Below, piece by piece: positions 1-11,382 of a stretch of 64,000 nucleotides of DNA; the first letter of the stretch is position 1; each line of letters begins with the position of its first letter. The notes under the pieces were generated by a model, which worked only from the letters and a program-made list of their open reading frames with translations, did no database searches and had not been told where the DNA came from. This DNA comes from Syncephalis plumigaleata (taxonomy: Eukaryota > Zoopagomycota > Zoopagomycetes > Zoopagales > Piptocephalidaceae): positions 992,001 to 1,056,000 of the forward strand of contig JAIXMF010000001.1 in assembly GCA_025201365.1 (NCBI GenBank). The letters run 5' to 3'. The position numbers were made by a program, and so were the translations under genes.

Positions 1-149
1 TAAGTCATTTATTATGCCAGTGTAGTATAGACTAGAACTAACTTGTTGTTTTGACGTATAGTAAACTTCCTACGGTAGGTGACGATAAAGGCAATAAGCA
101 ACGTATAAAGAAGTAGCGAGTATTGTATCTAATCACGTATTCTGTATAG

Positions 150-1144
150 CAAGCATTCCTAGCCGAGTATCAGATAAGCAGTATGAATCGAGATGAAATT
201 TATCTGGAGTTGAATCCGGACAATTTATATCGTGCTATCCGTTCCACGAAGGGTTCGCTCGAGTGTGGTGTACGTTTGTATAAACCGCAAGAAGGACCGC
301 CAGTACTCGAGTTCCGCATTGTCCACCAGGTAATAAGCTATAGAGCACATGATTCATATATACCAGTACTGCTGAACACTGAATGTATAGAGTCGTACTG
401 GTATACGCCAAGAACTTATGCAGACTGTACCTGTACGTATACTTACACCGCAAGAGATGGAACCATTGCACGAGCCACAAATATCGGAACCACTCGTAAG
501 TATTAAGGAGGGAAGGAAAGGGAAGTGACATGACATGATAGATCGAGTAATTAAACTAGTTATTACACGAAATAAGGTATACGTGATGATGCCACCATTA
601 CCGGTGGTACGTGCTTACGTGGATAAAATGCGTTCGATTTCCGATCAAATCTGTATTGGCGCTAGTATGCGTGGACAATTTAGTCTACACAGTGCCCTAG
701 ATGGTGCCGATATGCAAACCCACTGGAATGGACTAATTAATCCAGAGATTGGTAAGTTTAATCATGTATGATACGCGTAATATGATGATTGATGATTGTC
801 TAGATCGAAGTGGATCACAAAGTTCCACCACTTCTATGTCGACATTATCGCGTAATGGCGATGATTTGATTGAGGCACGAGTACGCACTAAGGATCTTAT
901 CAACTTTCTTTACAGCTATTACGTCGAACCTGTAAGAGTTGTATGCTGTAAGTGATATTTACTCGTGATAATACCATTCTACTAGTCAATGCATGTCTAC
1001 TAACACGATAACAATAATAACATGTATATATATATATATATAGGCATTATTCCTGATTTTGCAGTTATTTTCTACGTATATATGGGTAGAAACAATAGTG
1101 AACATGGCTCGCTCACATACTATATACCAATTCGTTTGTTGTAA
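150..1144 (+). CDS. HUS1: HUS1-like 9-1-1 checkpoint clamp subunit (5' end missing)
   Basis: Subunit of the Rad9-Hus1-Rad1 sliding clamp, which is loaded at damaged DNA in the nucleus and activates the checkpoint kinase. Reading through introns gives exons near 150-329, 424-495, 577-751, 804-947 and 1044-1144, with matching phases and GTAAGT-type donors. The product follows Hus1 proteins block by block: the EIYLEL segment of the first domain, the linker strand PVRILTPQEMEPL, the MPPLPVVRAYVDKM stretch matching YLPVLKTMKSVVEKM of human HUS1, and a C-terminus ending YYIPIRLL like human QYFIPALS. Roughly the first 55 residues of the family are absent; their exons lie in the first 149 bases or before the window and I could not resolve them. 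The ATG at 183 is an internal Met, since the upstream in-frame residues QAFLAEYQ align with the human protein. It converges with the thioesterase gene, about 100 bp apart. Confidence 0.82.
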
Positions 1145-1241
1145 CACAAAGAAACAAAAACATGCAACTATACCATTAGCATAGACAAAGGTGGAAAGTA
1201 ATCGCGCAACTTTAATTACAATAACTAGCCTACTTCTGCAG

Positions 1242-2776
1242 CTACAATTTATAGGGACGGGCTTTCTTAGATTTACCATTGGTAGCGGTATCAGCATTGC
1301 CAATACGAATGACTCCCTCCTGCGCTACCGATGCTATTAGTCGTCCATCTCGCGTAAACACACGACCCGATACGAATGCTCGATTACTTTCATGCCAGTC
1401 GCACTATTTGCATTAATATTAGCATAAATAAATATAAATGAATAAAATACGATAATCAACACTACTTACATCCATTTCATAAAGAAGCCAGTCATCTGCA
1501 CGGAATGGAGCATGAAACCAAATAGTATGATCTAGCGATGCTAACATTTGTACTTGATCAGGCTTAGTGTACATGCCAACACCCATGGGTCGTAGTGCCG
1601 TCCATAACAATTGATGATCGGTGGCGTAAGCAAGCACGCATTGATGTAGACGTTGTTCATCATCTAGAACACCATTTGCACGCATCCATAATAGCTATCG
1701 AGTAGAATATATAAATATGTGTATATATACACATATAATGAACTATGCCACTTACCGAGTAAGGATTACGTTTTGCAGGCATTTTATAGTCATCAAGGGT
1801 TGGCTCTTCACATGGTCGAAGTTCAATAGGTGCCGACTAGAGCATGATTAATCATATTGAATCATTATTGAACGATAAATAATAGTAGCTTACATCTTCA
1901 AGTCGTAATTCGAGCACATTACGTATGGCCGGTGACATATCATCTCTAGCGAGACATTCTCGTGCCACATCCTTGGTACTGCATCGTGTTTGTTAACACG
2001 TCTACATGTTTATTGCGGCAAACATCACATAGTACTTACTTTTTCAACGAGTCAGGATCTACCGCCGTTGGCATTTGCACTTGATACTTGTATTTTGATG
2101 TTTCAGTAACTTGGAAACTGCAAGTACAAGTAAAGATGTATCGACCATTCTGACTGGCCTTTACAGTTCGTGTAATGAAACTTTTACCTATATAGATAGA
2201 TATGTAACAATATAGAGAATAGAGTATAGAGAATAGTTAGTGATATAGAATGTATACTAGTATACTGGTTATTTACCATCTCTCACTCGCTGCACGTGAT
2301 AAATAATAGGTAATGTATGAATGCCGGGAAGTAGGAAATACGAGTGAAGCGACTAAAGTATCCAATTAATTATTAACTATTGCTTACATTAATCGAGATA
2401 TTACTTACATGTACGCTAAACTCTGGTGGCACTGTCTTTGTTGCTGCCACCAATGACTGTGCAACTACTTGACCGCCTATTATTATTGCTATGAGTATCA
2501 ATTGGATTATTCAATGGATATACAAGTCATGCAATTACCAAAGACACCGCGTGCATCGGGTGGTAGCCATAAATGTCGAGTATCTGCTCGATAAAGATTT
2601 GGTTCAATTTCTAGATAGATATACAATATGAGTTGTTTAGTCAACTGATAAGAGGAGGAAGACGGTCGCTCTAGCTTATAATATGTGCTGTTGTTGTTAC
2701 CTTCTAGTTCGAGGAATGCTTCAATAAGCGCACGTTCCGGCATGTTCTCCGGTTCAACCTTGGTAGAATTCGACAT
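1242..2776 (-). CDS. Acyl-CoA thioesterase, TesB/ACOT8 family
   Basis: Hydrolyses acyl-CoA to fatty acid and CoA; family members (ACOT8, yeast Tes1) act in peroxisomes in beta-oxidation. The gene has many short introns. In protein order I see ERALIEAFLELEG and LWLPPDARGVFG (first hot-dog domain), GGQVVAQSLVAATKTVP, a SFITRTVKA...FTCTCSFQ strand, a linker rich in acidic residues, and then the second domain with the family hallmark SLDHTIWFHAPFRADDW. The C-terminus reads SKKARPYKL: it keeps the Lys-Leu of a peroxisomal PTS1 signal but has Tyr in place of the usual small residue, so peroxisomal import through PTS1 is uncertain. The start Met is followed by a short unstructured stretch and lies about 400 bp from the divergent PPR gene. 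Family assignment is firm; the exact exon ends of the middle exons are not. Confidence 0.85.
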
Positions 2777-3183
2777 GGTTCAACTATTTCCAATAGAGTA
2801 GCGAGTATAACGATAAGAATGAAGAAGAGTAAGAGAAAAGTACGTACAAGTAAATAGATAGAAAAGAGTAGAGATAACATATTTAAACTGAGTTAAAATA
2901 CGGCATATTCGGCAGTGCACATTTCCGGATAGTTCACTCTTATTGATCCATACTAAAATGTACAAGTCATATTACAATGGTAATTCACGATCTATGATTT
3001 AATTAATAAGTGTCTTATCTTGTGATTACAATTGTAATCATGATGATTACTGTCGCTCAGTGAATGGGTGAGCGTGATTTTCTTCTTTTTTTCCATGTAT
3101 TTGGCGTTATTGTTTGGATCACGACACTTTCATTTCTTTTCTTCCTTTGGCATAACACGTCTATACACGCGCTGTAAACAAAC
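2777..3183. promoter_or_regulatory. Divergent promoter region, thioesterase / PPR gene
   Basis: About 400 bp between two divergent start codons. AT-rich, with a C/T-rich stretch just before the PPR start (around 3075-3160). Short open frames here have no recognisable content. No specific operator was identified. Confidence 0.4.
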
Positions 3184-5047
3184 ATGTCACGCTTAACAGG
3201 CCAGTTACTAGGCCGTATTGTGCGTATGAATCAACGATCCATTGGTCAAAGTGGGTATACTAGTATGAATAGTGGGGATAGTTACTAATGAATAGGATAG
3301 CTGCTGCAATGTCTTCAGTGTCATATAGTAGTATCAATAACAATAACAATAATGGTCATGGTAATAATACACCACAAAGATTGGTTCAGCGTACGCATAT
3401 GGCAACACCGCTGGCCACTTATAATAAGAAACTGGAGAGACTGGATAGAAATAATAATAATGAGCAATTCTGGGAAGTGATCAAGGAACTCGACGAGAAA
3501 GGCATTAAACCAGATGTGATTACGTGGAATATGATGATCAATAGACGTTCTGCGGAAGGTGAATGGGATGGAGCGTATAAATTGTTAGGTGAAATGCGTG
3601 CTGCAGGCTATAAACCAACAGTGAGCACTTATAATAACATGTTAAGAGTAAGTAATAATGAGGATAATGGCAATGTATCTATCTAACGATTACTGTTATT
3701 GCTAGAATAATATTCGTCACTATCATTATAAAATAAATGAAAAGATTATGGAGAATATGGAACGAGATAATATTCCATTAGGTTCATCATTCTACGATAT
3801 GATTATTAATGGTCGTTCTCGTCTGGAACCGGAACATGCCTTACGTACACTGAAGGAGATGAAGGCACGCGGTATGCTTCCATTGGCTAGTACATACATA
3901 TCTCTCATGAGGTCATTTGGCTATCAAGGGGATTCCAACACGGTAATGCAATTGCTACGAGATGCTGAACGTCATGTTGCCGTGCCGGTATACGGCTACT
4001 TCCACGCATTCGAATCGTGCACGGATAGCGATAACCTTGAGGGTGCACTCTACTGCTGGAACTACTTTATGCGCAGCGGTATTAACGTGCACGAAGGCGG
4101 TTGTCTTGCCCTGTTACGATTGGCGGCCAATGCAGGCGATGGCAGTCTAGCCGGTGATGTTCTACGTCATCTCACGCAACAGAAATACAAATGTACCGCC
4201 GTACACTTTGAGCCATTGTTGGTGCATTGGTGAATAGCGATGACATGGCAGCATTTGGCGTGTTGGATCTTATGGAGAAGGCGAACATTCCGATATCGCA
4301 GGATTTCGTGGCAGCATGGACGAATCGACTCGCCACGTCCAAGGCCATGCTCGACAAGGGATTCGGCCTATTGGAGCGTATTCACAAGGAGGGAGGCGAG
4401 CAAGGTGGACGCAAGATTCATACGGCGCTATTCAACGGTCTACTCATTGCCTCGCTTCGTTTACGTGACCCCGAGCGTGTGGCGAGTTACTTTGAACAAG
4501 TCACCAAGTTGAACGTGGTACCCAACACCGATTCGTACAACGCGCTACTCGACGCGTGTAAGATTGCGCAACAACCGACGATGGCGGTGGATCTTTTGGC
4601 GGAAATGCGCGAGAACAACATCCCGTTACGCGTGCCACTTATGAGCGTGTTATCGCTGCATTCTGCGGTGTGCCCGCCGGCGAATCCTACGAGGAGGCAT
4701 TCCAGTATTTAGAGGAGACAAAATCGGCCGGTTACGTGCCCACCGAATCAATGTACGTGATGATCATACGCAAGTGTGCTCGTGAACGTGATCCACGCGC
4801 CAATATTGCCATGGAGGAAATGGAGACCATTGGCTATACGGTCGGTCACAATCTACGTCGATATGTTGAAGCCGGTGGTATTGCTGAATTACTAAATACT
4901 CCATCGAATGATCGTAAGAATACAGCTGGTAGATCGGGTCAACATAATAGACTTGAGGGTAACAATAATGAAGGTAATCGTCGACGACGACAACAAGGTT
5001 ACGTTGATTACTCTAATCGAACTCATGGTGAACTTGCTGATTCCTGA
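3184..5047 (+). CDS. Pentatricopeptide repeat (PPR) protein, probably mitochondrial
   Basis: PPR proteins bind organellar RNA and act in its processing or translation. The N-terminus starting at 3184 (MSRLTGQLLGRIVRMNQRS) is rich in Arg and has no acidic residues, as in mitochondrial presequences. A 40 bp intron (about 3253-3294, with TACTAAT just before its AG) and a second intron (3648-3705) are phase-consistent. Repeats of about 35 residues follow, for example KGIKPDVITWNMMINR, GYKPTVSTYNNML, GMLPLASTYISLM, NVVPNTDSYNALLDACK and GYVPTESMYVMIIRKC. The tail is Asn/Arg-rich and disordered. Two single-base frame breaks interrupt the repeat array (near 4220 and 4640); on both sides the reading resumes as good PPR sequence, so I regard it as one gene with sequence errors. 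I cannot assign a specific yeast orthologue. Confidence 0.8.
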
Positions 5048-5345
5048 AGTGGATTACGTGTGTTTAGACAGGATGCAATTAAAATGATCAAGTATTACAT
5101 TACCATTAATCCATATTACGTAAATCAAGTAGCACTTTTATAGAAAATGATTGTCTCTTCTCTTCATATTATTTATTGCGTAAAACAATGAATCACTACA
5201 CTCTTTTATTGTTATCCATTAATAATAATGGGAGGTTAACGTATATTATTAGTAGAGAATAATGAATCAATGCAGTCCATCCTCTTGCAAACGCATCATA
5301 CTTGTTCACATTCAAAATGACATATGATCATTATCATTGTTGTTC

Positions 5346-7076
5346 TTATTGAGTCTTTTCTTCAGTGTTGTTCGAGGTTGTCTGGTTGTTGTTGTTGTTG
5401 TTGTTGCTTGGCTTCTTACCACGTCCCGATGATTGTTGTCGCTGCTTACGGCTATCGGCGGCAGCGGCACGTTCCTCGTTACGTTTTTGCTCGCGTTTCT
5501 GTTCACGCTCCTCTTCGCGTTTGAGATCCTCGGCAGCACGACGTCTTAGTTCCTCGGCCTTTTCCTCGGCTTGTTTACGATTGGTTTCGGTGGCTTCCTT
5601 CTGGTGTTCAAGGTACCATTGCTTGCGCGCTTGAACCGCTTCCAACGCTTTGGACACGTCGTCGCGTGATGTTGGCACGTCAACCTTAATGCCCCAGAAA
5701 CGTTCCATCACCGAGAGTGGAAGTTTGAATGGAGCAACGGCGGCCTCCTTGCGTGGTGCGGAAGCATTGGCAGCTTGCGACTTCTTAGCGGACTGCTTCT
5801 TACCCACGAAGTAGTCGTCTTCGTCGCGTTCCGACTTCTTCTTCAGCATCATGCCTTTGGGTGCATTGTCGGAGGAGTCAATGCGACGAACCTCGAGCTT
5901 ACCACCCACGGGTGTAGCATTAGTGTCGGCGACATTAGCGGACGTCTTGTCCTTATTGCCGCGATGTGCGATTGCAAATAAGCGACAACAGCATCGCAAC
6001 TTTCAATCTCAAGATGTAGGCTGGTGCATCGGCCATCTCTAGGATTTCTTTGATTTCCGCTTCGATTTGCTCCTCATGCTCGCGATGACGACGAGTACGA
6101 GCTGCCTCGGCACGGCGTACACGATCCTCCTGCTGCCATTGGTAGTAGAGATCGTTGGCTTCACGGTAGTTCGTGATTAGAGCACGGCGACTATTGTAGA
6201 GCTCGTCCAACTCCTTTTGAATCTCATCACGCTGACCGAATAGCGTACGACGTTGATCGCGGTCAGCATCGTTCGCCTTGTTAAGCTTGTCGAGTTCCGC
6301 TTGAATCTCCGTGTACCGATCGCTGAGTGCCTTGTTGTTGTGGGCATCGAGTTGTTTACGAACTTCATCGGCGCGTTTCTTCTCCTCATCAATGACCTGC
6401 TGCTGTTGCTCGAATGTCTCAACAGCACGACGAGACTTGCGCAACGAGGTAATATCATTAATGGCGCGCTTCTCCTCGACCAACTTTAGACGACCACCCT
6501 GAATAATATCTTCAAGTTTGCTATTATCATCGATCATCGATCATCGATTATGTTAACAATGTTCATTACTCCTCCTCATGCTCCACTTACTTGATTTCGG
6601 CATCAATCTCGCTTACATTCTTGTAGGGTGTCTTATCCTTGGCAGCTCGCAAGTCGGCCACCTTACTCTTGATGGATTTGTTAATAGCATCAAGTTGATC
6701 GAACACTTTTTGACGCGACTGTTTCAGACCAGCCTGTTTGTCGCGAATTTCCTTAAGCTCGTTGCGCAATTTAGTACGCTTATCATCGGATTTATCCTTG
6801 CCGCTGCCGGTAGATTTACCGCCAATCTTATCTTTTACCGTGTTCTATCGTGTATTTACAATAAACCTTCATGTATGTCTCCAAGTATCGGGTTGAATTA
6901 TCACTTACCAAACGTTTGCGTGCAGCTTCTATTTTGGCGTCAATATCGGCAAGTTTGGTCTTTTGCTCGTCGGCCGATGGTTTTGGCGGTGCCTTACGCG
7001 TGTGCACTGGCTTATCCTCGTTGACCGCGTTTATGATCACCTCGGCGGACACATTAGGAGTCTCTACGGCGGCCAT
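5346..7076 (-). CDS. BFR1: BFR1-like nuclear segregation / mRNP protein
   Basis: Bfr1 is a coiled-coil protein that associates with polysomal mRNPs at the ER and affects ploidy and secretion in yeast. The product is almost entirely charged coiled coil. The landmarks of the family are present in order: ADIDAKIEAARKRL, NELKEIRDKQAGLKQ, TPYKNVSEIDAEIK, LVEEKRAINDITSLRKSRR, an ELDELYNSRRALITNYREAND segment, the conserved FWGIKVDVPTS segment, and an Arg/Glu-rich coiled tail ending in an Asn run. Introns lie about 6847-6908 and 6550-6592. A 5' UTR intron just upstream (about 7080-7142, CACGTAAGT...TTGTAG) ends one base before the ATG. Two small frame breaks near 6015 and 5958 flank a short segment that reads LEIESCDAVVAYLQ in the other frame, consistent with compensating single-base errors. 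It converges with the PPR gene. Confidence 0.8.
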
Positions 7077-7459
7077 GCTACAAGGGGGAGAGATCGGAGA
7101 TCAGGAATCTTTTATTTACAACTGTATTCCATGTTTACTTACGTGTTCAATAGTAAAGAAATAAACTAAGCGACGTATAATATACGCAAATGTACGAGAG
7201 ATACGCAAGAAAGTAAATAGAGAAGAGATAGAAGATAGAAGATAGAAGAGAGAGATAGAAGAGGAAAAAGGCTAGTTCACTTGTGGTGTGTATCCACTAT
7301 CACACCTACACAGGAAAAATAGATATAAAAGGTTTAAAACTTAAGAAATAACGTGTTATGATCATGGCATTCAAGTAACCTTGCTCTTTTAATCGAAATG
7401 ACCCGTGTTTATTCTTAACTAGTGGAATATCGCATATCCATATTGTATTACATCCACTA
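7077..7459 (-). promoter_or_regulatory. BFR1 promoter and 5' UTR with intron
   Basis: 383 bp between the BFR1 start and the end of the lipoate ligase gene. On the minus strand it is pyrimidine-rich between about 7190 and 7270, a common fungal promoter feature, and contains the proposed 5' UTR intron directly before the BFR1 ATG. No coding content seen. Confidence 0.4.
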
Positions 7460-9301
7460 CTATCCAAGTTCGTTTGCACACCATGATCGTAGATCGTCTA
7501 TCTCCTCTTGTGTGTAAGTGGCATCAATATCGGCATCACGCCATGAAGACATTAATTCATGGTTATCGTAACGACATTCTACATTATATCGCGTAATGAA
7601 TCATTGAAACTCAAGTAGAAGAAATAGCATTACAACACTACAACTTACCTGGCCAGTGAGCAGTTATATGATGCAGTAATGGCAGATAGGCCATAGAAGA
7701 TGCATCTAGTTCAACGCTCTTTACACGACCGTGATGGCAGTGTAACGTGATACGCTATTAGAAACAACATTACATCAAAAGGAGTGATTAGCAATACTGA
7801 TAGATCATGAGATAAGTAAATAATAACAATAACAATCTGCGTACAATATGAGCCCAGTCGAATGTATGCTCAATCGTGTGCGTGAATTTAGGTGTCTGTC
7901 CGTAAATCCAATCCCATGTCTATCGAGTAGATTAGCATGAGTATTAGCATAATAGTATAGCTAGTATAATGATTACCATAAGTTGTTCGCGATATTCTTT
8001 GATCTTTGGTTGATTCTCTACGAATGCTTCATCCACATATATCATGGCCTACATAGGAATATATACAAATATACATAGAGATGTGATTGCTGTTGGTTAT
8101 CACTAAATGTCTATCATTCGGGTAACTTACTCTAGAACTATTCTCGCTATCGTGTAATCGTCGAAATTCACCATGAACAGCCTCGCAAAATGATAAATGA
8201 TCAATTGTATAAGAGTACTCGCGTAGATTGGTCACAGATGAACGAACACTAGGTGTACCCGCCGTGTTCAATTGAGTCTATCGAAATTAACAATGACGCA
8301 TCTAGTCAATGCATTACTCGTAGAATGACATGATTGCATAGCAATACTGTTATCACCTTATTAGTATGAAGAAATTCATCTAGTCCATCAAGATCCGTGT
8401 CAATAAGCATGGTGCCATGATGATAGGCTCGTTGCGAAGTCAACTTGAATGCCGATCCTGATACGTAAACTATCGATGTAAGATGCCCATAAACTACTTC
8501 ATCACTACTAATGGCACACAAACAGTGTAAAGGATATCTTGTGTCGGTAAACGGTAATGTCATGTCTATCGTTGACTTCAGCAGCAATGTCCAGTTGATT
8601 AAGCGCACGAGCAACCATTTCAGCATGTGTTCGACGTTTAAACACGTCTTTTGGCATGATGACGCAATAATTAGTATTCCCCATATCCTACTTGTTATCG
8701 CGATTAATACAACGAATGACGAATGATGCATCCCCCTCCTGTATTTGATAGCTCATCTGAATGATTACATGATAGACGGCACCTCCACCACTTTGTCGGC
8801 GTACAATTTGAGCATTTGCCGCGTGCATCGCTTTTAGATTGCACTCTGCCCAAGGTTCTAGTAAATGAAGAATGGTGCCATTGTTTTAATATTACCGCAA
8901 CTCCATCCATTGACTGTATGACTAACTTGATTACGTCCAAATACCACACATGGCGTATTACGATACATGAATAATATATAGCTTGCTGGATCAGAATGAC
9001 GGAATAGCCTAGGATGATTGATATATTAATGGTTATCATTGTTATTTAGTAGAAATTGATCGCTTACCATTCTTCTACCGCTAAATTGGTCCATGGATCA
9101 TTTATCTTGGATAGATACGTTGATGCTAGTGTAGAGTAAGACTGTAGATATCACGCTGGTTACTATTAGTGCTATTGCGTTTCCACTTGTAATTACTTTG
9201 TCTACACTGGTTAATTTGATACTTTTAATCGTGCAAGTAAACAGTGTACGTCTTGCCACGCTATAGAATAGACCGGGTATTCTTAAACCACGAGTCTGCA
9301 T
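7460..9301 (-). CDS. Lipoate-protein ligase A family protein, mitochondrial
   Basis: Attaches lipoate or octanoate to E2 and H proteins of 2-oxoacid dehydrogenases and the glycine cleavage system; fungal members (Lip3/LplA type) are mitochondrial. The first exon, MQTRGLRIPGLFYSVARRTL, is a typical amphipathic presequence. Following phase-consistent introns gives DPWTNLAVEEWLFRHSDP, the TPCVVFGRNQNPW strand, the lipoyl-AMP-binding core RRQSGGGAVYHDMGN, VFKRRTHAEMVARALNQLD...EVNDRHDI, then VSGSAFKLTSQRAYHHGTML, whose Lys and HHGT match the LplA active site. The C-terminal accessory domain is present (WDWIYGQTPKFTHTIEHTFDW and the terminal segment after it), so this is a full-length LplA-type enzyme. 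A single missing C near 8854 breaks the frame inside the GRNQNPW motif, and the junction before VSGSAF (about 8480-8530) is unresolved. Confidence 0.87.
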
Positions 9302-11076
9302 TACTATTCCTATTATTCCTTGTGAATTCAACTTTATACTTGACAGATAAATAGATAGATAGACAATTGAAGAAGTAGAGAGCTTTAGCTTGTTTGCTAA
9401 TAAAGAAAATAAAATCGTGTCATCTAGTATGATTTCGATTTACCTTCACTCAAACCAAATTAATTCATACCATCACGTCAATTGCCATGAATATGGTGCT
9501 AGAATCATTCAGTAACAACACTACTTTATAAATAGTTGTTAACCATTGATTATACACTTGATACTGTAATACGTTTACTGTTGTCCTCTTAGTCTAGTGT
9601 ACCAGCTGTTCTTCTTCCCTCCAGTCAAGTAATAACCGGTAAGTGCGAGCAGCAGCATGTATGTATGTGTGTCTGCCTGTTTGTCTATTATCCCTACCCC
9701 ACTCAGTGTGTCATCATCGTCCTCTTATACGAACAATCATGCCAATGGATGGCACCAGTCACGCATATGATCGCCTTAACCAAGGCATTCTAAGCGGTTA
9801 ACCACCTCTTTTTCTCCTTCTCTTTTCATCTTTTGTAACCACATCTGTTCTGCTATTGTAATATTGCCAAGTTAGTTAGTTAGTCAGTTTACCTAGTCAG
9901 TCAGTCAGTTAGTTGCCATCTATCGTACGTCTTTTATTACTCTATTCCGTTTGTCTTTTAATCTGCATACTCGTTCGTTTAATAACGCTGTGAATGCTTA
10001 CTGTACAGCTGCTGTGTAAAGAGCAAAACGTACATGTATGAAATAATTGTTATTGCTGGTCACCTGTCGTAAATCGTGGTCACACCCCTTGCCTCCTCCA
10101 CTACCAGCAACATTCACATATTCTCCCCTTTCTACCATACCATACGCATAAAATCACACTCATATTCACACTCACACCATACGAATCATTCTATTATTAC
10201 TTGCTTGCTTACTCACTTGCTGCTACCATTACGACAGTTGTTACTACTATCGCGCGTTTGTACACAATCTCGTTCCTTCACAACTGTTCTACTTGTCCTG
10301 TATTCTATCTTTATTTACATTACACTACCATTACACGCGTATCCATCAGGGCAAGAAGAAACAAAGGAAATCCGCTATTGGTGTACTTGTCACTGATTTC
10401 CTTATTGAATGGTAAAGTGATATTACACTATTGCCATTGTTATTGTTATTTTTTTTCGCCACTTATTCCTACTAGTATTCACTTTTTTCTCCTATACTTC
10501 CATTATCGTCACACTACTACATCGTCTCTCACTCACTCTTTCATTGAAGCCTTCTCACTAAACACTTGCTTGCAACTACTGTTACCAACATCATTCTCAC
10601 TACTACTACTACTACTACTACTACTACGCACCTTGAATCCTTATTTCTCGTTCTTTTCTTTACACATTTACAATTCGATGGTAACAACTCTTGACTATGC
10701 AACGTTGAAGGATTGCGCAACCCTTACAATATACTACGCTTCAATCTCTGCTCTTCTCTCCTCGTCTATTCTATCCTATCCTCGTATGTCACCCTTGATA
10801 CGTACCCTCTAGCATTCCTATCACTCATCCATACACTGAATTGCTTGTTGAATTGCTCAAGTCTTGGCCGTTTAACTAACCGAATCACTTTGCTTTATTG
10901 TCTATTGTAGTGATAGTTACCGTACATTATTATTGTGCTGCTGCTGTTACTATTACTGTAGTTGTATGCTTGTGTGCTTGTATGCTTGACTGGCGTATGT
11001 TCGTTAAAGTTGTGCCACGCTAACGTTCAAGCATTTTTCATTATTTTGCTTCTACTACCACTACCACTACCACGGT
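9302..11076 (+). promoter_or_regulatory. Long pyrimidine-rich leader upstream of the HRI kinase
   Basis: About 1.8 kb without a convincing gene. From roughly 9600 to 11070 the plus strand is strikingly C/T-rich with short CTA, TTA and CAC repeats, giving long open frames of Ser/Leu/Tyr/Thr that look like composition artefacts. Strong pyrimidine bias on the sense strand is typical of fungal promoters and 5' leaders, so I read it as the upstream region of the kinase gene. The proximal part (9302-9600) also holds the lipoate ligase promoter. Confidence 0.4.
10601..10626. repeat. (CTA)n microsatellite
   Basis: Eight to nine tandem CTA units in the pyrimidine-rich region upstream of the HRI kinase. 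Confidence 0.9.
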
Positions 11077-11340
11077 ATGAACCATATGCCAAAGAAACAT
11101 TCACAGTTATCGCCGCAACCACATGACTTTTCGCCGCTTTCATCATTGCCACTCACCATTCCGGTCACTACTTCTTCCCCAGAATCTGTCGTACGTCCAA
11201 AACGAGTCTCTATGCTGGCAGCCAGTCCAATAAGACCAACCGGCTTACACAGGGCCAAATCATCCGATGCAATTGTACTAAAACGTAAGTCACCTAAAAG
11301 ACTGTGGTTATCGAACCTGTTGTTTTGAATTGAGTTATGA

Positions 11341-11382
<42 letters not shown>

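Noticed and set aside
183-185. ATG at 183 as the start of a short gene
   Set aside because: In-frame residues upstream (QAFLAEYQISS) align with HUS1, so this Met is internal to a larger gene.
10076-10910. Long plus-strand open frames rich in Ser/Leu/Tyr/Thr
   Set aside because: They arise from C/T-rich simple sequence; no conserved content, no start context, several overlapping frames equally open.
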